Assembly: GCA_903923905.1 (NCBI GenBank)
Contig: CAIXZH010000111.1
Coordinates: 1-59,376 of the forward strand
Direction of reading: 5' to 3'
Source of the DNA: an uncultured Bacteroidia bacterium
GTDB lineage: Bacteria > Bacteroidota > Bacteroidia > Bacteroidales > Prolixibacteraceae
Length of the DNA: 59,376 bases
Shown here: positions 7,254-15,842 of the stretch, in pieces
Layout: each line of letters starts with the position of its first letter
Numbering within the stretch: the stretch's first letter is position 1
Translations under genes and position numbers: made by a program
The notes under the pieces: generated by a model
What the model was told of the DNA's origin: nothing
Database searches by the model: none
Seen by the model: the letters and a program-made list of their open reading frames with translations, nothing else

Positions 7254-9368
7254 ATGAAATCAGTTAAGCTCAATCCTGGATGGCGTCTTGGAACTATTTT
7301 TTTGGTCGGAATTTCGCTCTCAATTGGTTGGGGAATCAGGGGAAATACTGGCCATTGTGGAGCTGAATTTGCCGGATGCCTTGCGGCAATCACTGTTGCT
7401 GCACTTTCAGGCAGGGAGGATTGGCGGAATAGGATTCCCTATTTTGCATTTTTTGGAGCCTTAGGCTGGGGCTTTGGAGCTACCCAATCTTATATGCAGG
7501 TTCTTTCTTATACAGATAGCGGGCACGCCCTTTCTCAGTGGTATGGCTTTATGGCTATTTTTTATATCGGGTTTTTATATGTAGGATTGGGCGGGGCCGG
7601 CACCGCATTTGCTGCTGTGGCTTCCAGGGAGAGGATATTGAATATTTTTAAGCCAATATTATTTGTTTTCGGTGCCTGGCTTTTTTTAGACCTTATCGAA
7701 GAACCTCTTGCACACCTGTTGCAATCGGCTGCATTTGATGCTAACGCGTTACGGCATAATAACCCTTTATACTGGTTCGATTCGCACTATATGGAAACGC
7801 TATTTGCACTGTTTGGTGTTGCAGCATATGACCTTTATGAACGTAAGGGAGTGCATGACCGATTATTACTCCCTGTTTTTGCAGCCATCGGAGCACTGTC
7901 AGGCTGGATAATTCAGTTGTTGATAAGTGCTGCCGGCATGATAGATAAGCTGGCATCTTTGCTGACCTATCAGTTGGGCGATCCGTCATATCTTAATCCT
8001 GCCACTGGTCTGCCTGCTTATAAGGCCTCCGATTTACTGAACAACTGGCCTCAATGGTTTAGCGATTATCCTCAGCATCTCGGATGGTTTTTAGGTTTAT
8101 TGCTTGGAATATTAATTTATTTCCTTAATTACGGAAAATTTAGAAATGGGGCTTCCTTAATTACTTATATGTGCAGTGGATGGTATATTGCTTTTTTGGC
8201 ACTCCCTGTTTTAGGCAGCCTCTTCTTTGTCCATTATGGCGGTATTCGGATGACTCCGCCCAGATCCGATAATTGGGCGGGTGTTACAGGCCTTTTTATC
8301 GGCACCAGCATTTGGATGTGGCGCAATAATCTGCCTCCTGTAGCCGTTGCTTCTCTTATCAGCGGAACGATTGGAGGACTTGGATTTGCGGGGGTGCAAT
8401 GGATCCGGCAAATATTGGTTTCCTTTGGAAATCCCCGGATCCTTGAATATAAAGGTGTTCTACCCGGGAGTGAAGAATTTAAATCCATTGCCTCATCCTG
8501 GGCCAGATGGCAGGGACAAAACTGGCACAGCTTTTTGGAACAGGGCTATGGTTTTGTGAATGGTGTTGCCATTGCTGTCGCCCTGGCTTTTCTGGCTTCA
8601 CGGGTAAAACTTCATACTGATGATAAGGATTCTGCCGGACAAAACAAAGGCCGATGGACCCGGGCTTTCGCCGCTTTATTTGTCATTCTTGTTTTAACCT
8701 ATTATAATGTACTCAAAAACGTGGAGGTCTGGAGTAACCAATTAGACCAGAATGTTTGGAAAAGGATCATTACACATGCAGGAGGGGCGACGGAAACTAT
8801 GCCTGCACTGTGGGATTTTCCCTACATTGGACGTTTACCAGGTATTGATTTTTTAAACATGACACCAACCGGATGGTTTAACTTTACCTGGTTATTATTG
8901 GTGATCGGCTGCATAGTGATCGTTGTGCGTCACTACAGGTCACCGCTGGCCATTATTCCCAAGAGTTCCCTGGCTAAAGGACAACTGATTTTCCTTATTT
9001 TACTTTGGATTATGGTTATTGGTAATTTCGAAATGGCACTAACCGGATGGAATCCAATACGGATGATCACAGAATGGGTGATTTTTGTTAACGCTTTGAT
9101 TGCTACAGTGCTCGTCCTCCTATTGCCAAGGGAAGAGGAAACCGTTATCAATATCGAGGAAGAAAATTATAAGCCAATCTACAGACGATTATGGATAAAG
9201 GCAGTTGCGGCTCTATTGATTTCAAGTGTATTGTTTTTTACTACAATCCGAATGATCTATCATTATCCGGCCTATGAAAAATTGAATTTTAAACAGTATC
9301 AAACCAGATTTGGACCTGAAGCGAACTGGAGAAGAAAGCCACATCTTAAAAATGAGAAAGAACACTAA
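7254..9368 (+). CDS. large polytopic membrane protein of unknown function
   Basis: This 704-residue protein is dominated by hydrophobic helices, by eye about 14. Notable features are the N-terminal SIGWGIRGNTGHCGAEFAG (residues about 21-40), a GWGFGATQSYMQ segment near residue 74 and charged short loops; the C-terminal tail (FGPEANWRRKPHLKNEKEH) is hydrophilic. I do not recognise a characterised family. A role in export or import of sugars or in modifying a lipid-linked glycan would fit its setting between a glycosidase and a sialidase, but this is only inference. The 199-bp gap before it has no gene; it holds an 8-bp palindrome GAACGTTC near 7229. The next gene begins 31 bp after its stop. 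Confidence 0.6.
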   Translation: MKSVKLNPGWRLGTIFLVGISLSIGWGIRGNTGHCGAEFAGCLAAITVAALSGREDWRNRIPYFAFFGALGWGFGATQSYMQVLSYTDSGHALSQWYGFMAIFYIGFLYVGLGGAGTAFAAVASRERILNIFKPILFVFGAWLFLDLIEEPLAHLLQSAAFDANALRHNNPLYWFDSHYMETLFALFGVAAYDLYERKGVHDRLLLPVFAAIGALSGWIIQLLISAAGMIDKLASLLTYQLGDPSYLNPATGLPAYKASDLLNNWPQWFSDYPQHLGWFLGLLLGILIYFLNYGKFRNGASLITYMCSGWYIAFLALPVLGSLFFVHYGGIRMTPPRSDNWAGVTGLFIGTSIWMWRNNLPPVAVASLISGTIGGLGFAGVQWIRQILVSFGNPRILEYKGVLPGSEEFKSIASSWARWQGQNWHSFLEQGYGFVNGVAIAVALAFLASRVKLHTDDKDSAGQNKGRWTRAFAALFVILVLTYYNVLKNVEVWSNQLDQNVWKRIITHAGGATETMPALWDFPYIGRLPGIDFLNMTPTGWFNFTWLLLVIGCIVIVVRHYRSPLAIIPKSSLAKGQLIFLILLWIMVIGNFEMALTGWNPIRMITEWVIFVNALIATVLVLLLPREEETVINIEEENYKPIYRRLWIKAVAALLISSVLFFTTIRMIYHYPAYEKLNFKQYQTRFGPEANWRRKPHLKNEKEH

Positions 9369-9399
9369 TATTAGGGTAAATCAGTTAAAATAGATTTGT

Positions 9400-10569
9400 A
9401 TGATTTCAAAATTAATGGTCTCCCTGTTCATTCTCCTGGTAAGTTCTGATTTAATTGCATCATCATCAGATACTCAGGTATTCGTCTCAGGAACGGATGG
9501 TCATAAAAGTTACCGGATTCCGGCAATTATTTCAGCTCCTGACGGGACCTTGCTCGCCTTTGCCGAAGGGAGGATGAATGGCTCCGATGATTTTGGAAAT
9601 ATCGAAATTGTTTTAAAACGAAGTACGGATAGCGGGAAATCCTGGGGCCCTATGACCGTTGTTGCAAAATATGGTGAACTCCAGGCGGGCAATCCGGCAC
9701 CCGTGGTTGATTTACTGGATCCCCGGTTTCCCAAAGGGAGGATTTTTCTTTTTTATAACACCGGGACCAAAAGCGAAGGTGAAGTCAGAAATGGAAATGG
9801 AGTTCGGGAAGTTTGGTATAAAACTTCGGAAGATAATGGCTATTCATGGTCTGAACCCGTAAATATCACCCTTCAGGTTCACAAACCGAATCAACACGGA
9901 ATAAATCCGGCTTATCATTTCATTGAAGACTGGAGGTCATATGCCAATACCCCGGGACATGCCATACAATATTCTGCTAAACCCTATCTGGGACGAATTT
10001 TTGTAGCCGCAAATCACTCGGAAAAAAATTCGAAAAGCTCTAAAGTAGATTACTTTGCCCATGGATTTTACACAGATGATCATGGAATATCCTTTAAACT
10101 GAGTGAAACAGTTCCGTTGGCAGGGAGTAATGAAAGTAGTGCTGCTGAGCTTTCCAATGGCGCCCTGATGCTGAACAGCAGAAATCAAAAGGGTGACATC
10201 AGGGAAAGAATTGTGGCAATCAGCAGAAATGGCGGGGTGTCATGGGACACCGTCTATTTTGATCATCAGCTGCCTGATCCGGTCTGCGAAGGGAGTATCC
10301 TCAATATTGGGAAAATGAGCGGAAAAAACAGGTTGGCTTTTTGCAACCCCGCAGAGCGGGATGACCGCAATAACCTGACTTTGCGAATCAGTTCGGACGA
10401 AGGGATGACATGGACCCAAACTATTCCCGTCGATAACAATCCGGAACAGAAAAAATTATCTTATACTGCCTATTCAGATATCGTTTCAGTCGGTAAAAGC
10501 AAAATTGGGGTGTTGTATGAGAAGAGCAACTATTCACTGATTGTGTTTAAACTCATAAAATGGAAATAG
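9400..10569 (+). CDS. secreted exo-alpha-sialidase (GH33)
   Basis: A 389-residue six-bladed beta-propeller sialidase. The YRIP motif (residues 38-41) supplies the first arginine of the sialate-binding triad; GSDDFGN (about 61-67) carries the expected acid/base aspartate. Four Asp-box repeats are seen: STDSGKSW (75-82), SEDNGYSW (near 144), SRNGGVSW (near 275) and SSDEGMTW (near 330). A hydrophobic N-terminus (LMVSLFILLVSSDLIAS) indicates export. It should release terminal sialic acid from glycans. A TAGATTTG element at 9391-9398 lies just before the ATG; if it is a real promoter, translation would begin at the ATG at 9415 instead, which still leaves a signal peptide. No sialic-acid lyase or transporter gene is seen nearby. 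Confidence 0.88.
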   Translation: MISKLMVSLFILLVSSDLIASSSDTQVFVSGTDGHKSYRIPAIISAPDGTLLAFAEGRMNGSDDFGNIEIVLKRSTDSGKSWGPMTVVAKYGELQAGNPAPVVDLLDPRFPKGRIFLFYNTGTKSEGEVRNGNGVREVWYKTSEDNGYSWSEPVNITLQVHKPNQHGINPAYHFIEDWRSYANTPGHAIQYSAKPYLGRIFVAANHSEKNSKSSKVDYFAHGFYTDDHGISFKLSETVPLAGSNESSAAELSNGALMLNSRNQKGDIRERIVAISRNGGVSWDTVYFDHQLPDPVCEGSILNIGKMSGKNRLAFCNPAERDDRNNLTLRISSDEGMTWTQTIPVDNNPEQKKLSYTAYSDIVSVGKSKIGVLYEKSNYSLIVFKLIKWK

Positions 10570-10697
10570 TATTTATTATAACATATTGAAAATCAAGTAA
10601 AATTAAAATATTTTAAAGCAAGATAATTTTCTATTTCAAACCATACTGTTTCCGATAGTTCTAAATGCCGTCATTTAACCCCGTATATATTACAAAT

Positions 10698-10760
10698 AAT
10701 ATAAAATATAACCATGTAAATAATACAGATATTTTATATATTTACCCTGTAAATAAAACA
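10698..10760. promoter_or_regulatory. AT-rich control region with inverted and direct repeats
   Basis: Upstream of the AAA ATPase gene there is an inverted repeat, TATAAAATAT near 10700 and ATATTTTATA near 10730, and a direct repeat, ACCATGTAAATAATAC near 10712 and ACCCTGTAAATAAAAC near 10744. The second direct repeat ends about 8 bp before the GTG start. This could be a binding site or a promoter, but no matching protein is known to me. Confidence 0.4.
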
Positions 10761-10767
10761 ATTTGTT

Positions 10768-12120
10768 GTGAATTTTGAACGGAAAGCATATCGTTATTTA
10801 TTGGACTGGAAGGAGCGATCTGACCGGAGACCCTTGATTATCAGAGGAGCACGGCAGGTTGGCAAATCTACCTTAGTTGAGGATTTTTCAAGGGAGTATA
10901 AACATTTTATCTCACTGAATCTTGAAAAAGCTCAGGCCAGAAGGATATTTGAAGATCTGGAAAACACCAAAGATATCGTAGAGGCAATATTTCTTCAATC
11001 CGGTACACCTTATAACAGCGAATTGACCTTAATTTTTATTGATGAGATTCAGGAATCTCCTAAGGCAATACAACAATTACGCTACCTGTATGAAGATTTT
11101 CCTCACTTGCACGTTATTGCTGCAGGGTCTCTTTTGGAGTTTGCCCTTCGAAAAGTTGCCTCTTTCCCTGTTGGACGCGTAGACCAAATGTTATTGCATC
11201 CGTTTGATTTCGAAGAATATCTGATGGCTCTGAACAGAAATGACCTGTTACGGGAATTGGAAAATATTCCCGTAAATAAATTTGCTCACACCATCTTACT
11301 CGATCTTTTTCACCAATATGCCATTTCCGGAGGAATGCCTGAAATTGTAAGATGTTATGTGTCAGATAATAGTCTGGCAAACTTAGGTCAGATTTATAAT
11401 CGTATCTGGCAAAGTTATCGTGATGATGTTGAGAAATATGCATCCAATACCACAGAAAGAAAAGTTATCCGGCATATTATAGATACTGCTGCATCGGAGA
11501 GAGACCGGATTACGCTTGCCGGATTTGGTCATTCAAATTACCGGTCCAGAGAAGTTGGGGAGGCAATCAGGGCATTAGATTTGGCAAGAATTATCCAATT
11601 GGTTTATCCCACGGTTTCCCTTCAGCCACCGGTTTTTCCCGATATAAAAAGAAAACCCCGCCTTCAGTTTCTGGATACCGGACTGCTAAATTTCACTCTT
11701 GGAATACAGGCTGAGATGATTGGTATAAAAGACTTGAATAATTTCTATCAGGGGAAAATCATTCAACATCTTGTTGCCCAGCAACTGCAGGCTCAAATGA
11801 GTTCTCTCCTGTATAAACCGTTGTTCTGGGTACGGGAGGAAGCTAATAGTACATCAGAGGTTGATTTGGTATATCAATACAATCAGTATGTCATTCCCAT
11901 TGAGATTAAATCGGGCGAACAAGGCAGGTTAAGGTCTTTGCATCAGTTTGTACAGCGAACGAATCATCGGTACGGCATCCGTATGCTGGCCAATAATTTT
12001 TCAATTGAAAATGTAAAAACTCCGGACGGTACATCTTACCAATTAATGAATATGCCCTACTATCTGGCGACCAGAATACCTCAATATATTGAATGGTTTA
12101 TCAACCGTCAAATGTTATGA
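10768..12120 (+). CDS. AAA ATPase with C-terminal DUF4143 nuclease-like domain
   Basis: A 450-residue protein of the AAA_14/DUF4143 family. Walker A is GARQVGKST (residues about 27-35) and Walker B is LIFIDEIQ (near residue 90). The C-terminal domain holds a PD-(D/E)xK-like pattern: SEVDLVY near residue 365 then PIEIKSG near residue 380. These ATPases are widespread and mobile in bacteria and archaea; some act in antitoxin-like or defence roles, most are uncharacterised. The start is GTG (10768), with no upstream ATG. It interrupts the sialidase genes and has its own AT-rich leader, so it looks like an insertion into the carbohydrate island. Family firm, role unknown. Confidence 0.85.
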   Translation: MNFERKAYRYLLDWKERSDRRPLIIRGARQVGKSTLVEDFSREYKHFISLNLEKAQARRIFEDLENTKDIVEAIFLQSGTPYNSELTLIFIDEIQESPKAIQQLRYLYEDFPHLHVIAAGSLLEFALRKVASFPVGRVDQMLLHPFDFEEYLMALNRNDLLRELENIPVNKFAHTILLDLFHQYAISGGMPEIVRCYVSDNSLANLGQIYNRIWQSYRDDVEKYASNTTERKVIRHIIDTAASERDRITLAGFGHSNYRSREVGEAIRALDLARIIQLVYPTVSLQPPVFPDIKRKPRLQFLDTGLLNFTLGIQAEMIGIKDLNNFYQGKIIQHLVAQQLQAQMSSLLYKPLFWVREEANSTSEVDLVYQYNQYVIPIEIKSGEQGRLRSLHQFVQRTNHRYGIRMLANNFSIENVKTPDGTSYQLMNMPYYLATRIPQYIEWFINRQML

Positions 12121-12206
12121 AATACCATGATTTTAAAAATACAAAACGAAATGAATATTTCCTCAAGGCGATTCCATTTGGCCACTAAAAAACAAATTAT
12201 CTACAA

Positions 12207-13568
12207 ATGAATATAATTAGCTCTTTATCCATTTTTGTTCTGTTTTTTGGCTTATTCCCCGAAATAACATCGGGGCACCGAAAAAGTCAACCGGCCGATT
12301 CGGTTAGCTTTGAATCCATCTTTCCCTTCCAAAAGCAGCATTGCCATGGTTCAACGATTGTGGAGCTTCCAAACAAAGACCTGCTGGCTGCCTGGTTTCA
12401 GGGAAGCGGGGAGCGGACTGCGGATGATGTCGCGATTAAAGGGGCACGTTATAACCATAAAACAAAAAAGTGGGGCAACCCCTTCATAATGGCTGACGTT
12501 CCCGGTTTTCCCGATATCAATCCTGTACTCTTTGTCGATAACCAGAAGAGGCTCTGGCTGTTCTGGTACACCGTAATGGCTTATCAATGGAGTACTTCGC
12601 TGCTGAAATACCGTTACAGCGACAAATTTATGCAAAAAGAGGGTCCCCCTGAATGGAAATGGCAGGATGTCCTTCACATGAAACCCGACGGTGGTATGGC
12701 AACCGATGGGATCAACAAAAATGACTCCTTCGTCGTAAACCTGACCAGAAAATTTGACGAATATTATGACTACTTAAAACAATCCGGACAGGTAGTCGAA
12801 AACGGGGCCAACGGAATTACCGTTAAAGATCTGGAAAAAGCCAAAAGTCTCTATCTTGAAATTGCCAAAGGGAAAAACCTGATCAGCGACGGTAAGGAAA
12901 TCAACGATAAAGGGGTCAAAGTTAAAGCTCAGCTGGGTTATCCGCTGCTACGACGCATTGGCTGGCAAACCAGGAACAAACCGCTTCAAATCGGCAATCG
13001 GATGATACTGCCGCTTTATTCAGACGGATTAAACCTCTCGATTATGGCTATTACTGATGACCGGGGTGAACACTGGTCGTTTAGTGAACCAATATTAGGC
13101 GGCGGAGCAATCCAGCCTTCGCTGGCTTTAAACAAGGATGGCTCGCTTACAATCCTGATGCGCGATAATGGTCCGGCTCCGAAGCGATTAATGAAAAGTG
13201 TCTCCAGGGATGGGGGATACACCTGGAGTTCGGTGGTCGATACCGATGTCCCCAATCCGGGTACTGCCGCTGATGTGGTAGTCCTGCAAAGTGGAAACCG
13301 GGCCCTGGTGCTAAATGATATTGAAGAGGGGAGGCACCGGCTTTCGGTATGGCTCTCTGCCGATGAGGGGAAAACCTGGCCCTACCGGAAGATATTGGTT
13401 AATGGAAAACCGGGCAGCGTCGTAAGGGGGCATTATCCTGCAATCATCCAGGGAAAAGACGGGCAGATTCATGTCTCCTATACCAACCAGATTGCCGCTC
13501 CAGATGGACATGGTGAGCTTAAAAATATCATTCATGCCAGCTTTTCGGAATCCTGGCTTACGCATTGA
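12207..13568 (+). CDS. secreted sialidase-fold (BNR repeat) protein
   Basis: A 453-residue protein with a signal peptide (SSLSIFVLFFGLFPEITSG) and a BNR_2-type six-bladed propeller. It lacks the clear YRIP motif of the sialidase at 9400, starting instead with HGSTIVELPNKDLLAAWFQG near residue 49. Asp-box-like repeats occur: TDDRGEHW near residue 284, SRDGGYTW near residue 332 and SADEGKTW near residue 387. An extra helical insertion (about residues 185-245, rich in Lys, Asp and Gly) separates two blades. It may be a sialidase or a propeller hydrolase for another acidic or neutral sugar. It follows the AAA ATPase by 86 bp and precedes a hairpin-rich intergenic region. Confidence 0.72.
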   Translation: MNIISSLSIFVLFFGLFPEITSGHRKSQPADSVSFESIFPFQKQHCHGSTIVELPNKDLLAAWFQGSGERTADDVAIKGARYNHKTKKWGNPFIMADVPGFPDINPVLFVDNQKRLWLFWYTVMAYQWSTSLLKYRYSDKFMQKEGPPEWKWQDVLHMKPDGGMATDGINKNDSFVVNLTRKFDEYYDYLKQSGQVVENGANGITVKDLEKAKSLYLEIAKGKNLISDGKEINDKGVKVKAQLGYPLLRRIGWQTRNKPLQIGNRMILPLYSDGLNLSIMAITDDRGEHWSFSEPILGGGAIQPSLALNKDGSLTILMRDNGPAPKRLMKSVSRDGGYTWSSVVDTDVPNPGTAADVVVLQSGNRALVLNDIEEGRHRLSVWLSADEGKTWPYRKILVNGKPGSVVRGHYPAIIQGKDGQIHVSYTNQIAAPDGHGELKNIIHASFSESWLTH

Positions 13569-13615
13569 ATTTCGAAAAATATTTTCTTGATTACTGTAAT
13601 CTTTATTTAAAGCAT

Positions 13616-13721
13616 GCCACCGCAATTGTGGAAGTTAAGTCCGAAGGACTTTAATTTAATTGACCTCCGGTGCAACCAGAGGTTGTAATAAGCGCATGAA
13701 CAGGAACCCCGAAAGGGTTCA
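13616..13721. repeat. array of four short hairpins in an intergenic region
   Basis: Four hairpins lie in about 105 bp: CCAC/GTGG (13617-13631), AAGTCC-GAA-GGACTT (13637-13651), CCTC/GAGG (13664-13682) and GAACCC-CGAAA-GGGTTC (13704-13720). The arrangement resembles dispersed intergenic repeats in Bacteroidota genomes, or a structured leader for the downstream glycosidase. No second copy is present in this window. Confidence 0.5.
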
Positions 13722-13766
13722 ACCTTGGAGTTTTTAAATTATAACCTGTTTTAAAAGAATCACACT

Positions 13767-15779
13767 ATGACCAGAATTAAACTAATCCTGTTATTGGTAT
13801 TCGGAGTCGGGAGTATCTCCCTTTTCGCACAATCTGCCAAAAATCCTCAAAGATTACGCCGGGCAGATTGTTTCTTTGGTATTCATTTCGATTTGCATGC
13901 GAGCGAAGACATTACCGATGCCGGTAAAACCCTCACCCCTGAAATGGTCGATACTTTCCTGACCAGGGTACGTCCCGATTTCATTCAGATCGACTGCAAA
14001 GGTCATCCCGGAATATCGAGTTATCCGACCAAAGCAGGTTACCATGTTAAGGGATTTGAAAAGGACCCGTTGAAACTGTTCCGGGAAGTTACGGCGAGAA
14101 ACAATGTTGCCCTTTTCATGCATTATTCGGGAGTTTTGGATGCCAAGGTGGTCATAGAGCACCCCGATTGGGCATTGATTAAATCCAACGGGGAGGCAAG
14201 TACAGAGAAAGCATCTTTCTTCAGCCCCTATCTCGACAAAACTTTAATTCCCCAGTTAAAAGAAGTCAGCGATTACGGTGTTGATGGCGCCTGGATTGAC
14301 GGAGATTGCTGGGCCGTGGAACCCGATTGCGGGGTCGCATCATTGGCTCGTTTTGCAAAGGAAACAGGGATCACCGAAATACCTAAAAAACCATCGGATA
14401 AAAATTATCCCGAATGGATGGAATATACCCGCCAACTGTTCCGGGAGCATATGAAAAAATACGTTGATGCCATCCATCAGTACAATCCTCAATTCCAGAT
14501 CACCAGCAACTGGTCTTACTCCTCGATGATGCCTGAGCCGGTGAATAATAATGTGGATTATTTATCCGGTGATGTCACTCCCCAAAACGGGGTTTACCGT
14601 TCAGCTTTTGAAGCGCGGTGCATTGCCCCGCAGGGGAAACCGTGGGACCTGATGGCCTGGGGGTTTTCATGGAACGGGGGAAAGATGCCAATGAGCGTCA
14701 AATCGTCTGTTCAATTGGAGCAGGAGGCTTCTGAGATCATGGCAATGGGGGGCGGCGTGCAGTTCTATTTTCAGCAAAATCGTGATTTATCCCTCAAACC
14801 CTGGCTGGCAACCACCCTTTCCGAAATCGGGATCTTTTGCCGGGCAAGACAACCCTTTGTTCATAAGGCAAAAGCGATTCCCCAGATCGCCCTGCTTTAT
14901 CCAACTTCCTGTTATCAAAAAAACACAACCCATCCATTTTCCGGATCTACGGCAATGCTGCAGGGAGCGCTGAATATGGTCCTGGATGGTCAGCATCCGG
15001 TTGAAATTTTAATGGAACATCACCTTTCTGGGAAGATGAAACAGTACCCGTTAATCATTATTCCCGAATGTAATTATTTAGAACCCTCATTTAAAGATGA
15101 ATTAGACAACTATGTCACAGATGGGGGCAACTTAATTATTATAGGAACCCAGACAGCCAAATTATTTGAAAAGGAGCTGGGGATTCAATCCCTTGTTAAT
15201 TTGGAAGATAAACCGGAATTTATTGCAGAGGGTGATAAACTTGGAGGCATTGGCAGCTCTGTAATATCGGTCGGATTATTACCCGGGGCCCGGTCAATAT
15301 CCACTTTTTACAACAGCAGTGATTTTAAGGATAAGGGAAGCATTATTTCTGCTTCGGTAAATCAGTATGGAAAGGGGAGGGTTACGGGCATTTATTTCAA
15401 TGCCGGGACAACCTATCTTGATTTCAAATCCCATGTTCTTCGCGATTTTTTAAGTGCCCGGATCGGGGAATTGTTCCCAAATCCGATTGTGCAGGTAACC
15501 GGATCCCATCTCGTCCATGTAACAGCGAATCAAATTAATAATAAACTATTTGTGGGTCTGGTAAATGTTGCTGGTGAACATGCCAATCCAAAAGCGATTG
15601 GATTTGATGAGATTCCACCATTGCAAAATCTGGAAGTTCGGATCATCACAACTGAACGACCGTCAAAGATTATTTTGCAACCTGAAAATAAAGCACTGGA
15701 GATTGATTTTCATAACGGTATTTCAAAAGTAGTGGTTCCTGAATTGCCCATTTATTCCATCCTGGAAGTGATAAAATAA
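13767..15779 (+). CDS. secreted TIM-barrel glycoside hydrolase (GHL6/alpha-fucosidase-like) with GATase-like domain
   Basis: A 670-residue protein with a signal peptide (ILLLVFGVGSISLFAQ). The N-terminal barrel carries FFGIHFDLHAS near residue 36, IQIDCKGHPGISSYPTK near residue 73 and VDGAWIDGDCWAVEPDCG near residue 172; an Asp-x-Asp in the last motif may be catalytic. The layout matches the hypothetical glycosyl hydrolase families often labelled alpha-L-fucosidase in databases. Around residues 370-470 a Rossmann-like domain (YPLIIIPECNYL, GGNLIIIGTQ) resembles the beta-galactosidase trimerisation/GATase-like domain of GH42. A beta-sandwich closes the protein. True substrate unknown. A hairpin terminator follows directly after the stop codon, ending this unit. 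Confidence 0.65.
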   Translation: MTRIKLILLLVFGVGSISLFAQSAKNPQRLRRADCFFGIHFDLHASEDITDAGKTLTPEMVDTFLTRVRPDFIQIDCKGHPGISSYPTKAGYHVKGFEKDPLKLFREVTARNNVALFMHYSGVLDAKVVIEHPDWALIKSNGEASTEKASFFSPYLDKTLIPQLKEVSDYGVDGAWIDGDCWAVEPDCGVASLARFAKETGITEIPKKPSDKNYPEWMEYTRQLFREHMKKYVDAIHQYNPQFQITSNWSYSSMMPEPVNNNVDYLSGDVTPQNGVYRSAFEARCIAPQGKPWDLMAWGFSWNGGKMPMSVKSSVQLEQEASEIMAMGGGVQFYFQQNRDLSLKPWLATTLSEIGIFCRARQPFVHKAKAIPQIALLYPTSCYQKNTTHPFSGSTAMLQGALNMVLDGQHPVEILMEHHLSGKMKQYPLIIIPECNYLEPSFKDELDNYVTDGGNLIIIGTQTAKLFEKELGIQSLVNLEDKPEFIAEGDKLGGIGSSVISVGLLPGARSISTFYNSSDFKDKGSIISASVNQYGKGRVTGIYFNAGTTYLDFKSHVLRDFLSARIGELFPNPIVQVTGSHLVHVTANQINNKLFVGLVNVAGEHANPKAIGFDEIPPLQNLEVRIITTERPSKIILQPENKALEIDFHNGISKVVVPELPIYSILEVIK

Positions 15780-15813
15780 ACCTGACAAGTTTCCAGATCC
15801 TGTCAGGTTTTTT
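15778..15813 (+). terminator. rho-independent terminator
   Basis: AAACCTGACA pairs with TGTCAGGTTT around a 12-base loop and runs into a T tract. It starts at the stop codon of the TIM-barrel glycosidase and would separate it from the oxidoreductase gene. Confidence 0.85.
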
Positions 15814-15842
15814 CTAATTTTAGCCATTTAAAAATTCAATCC

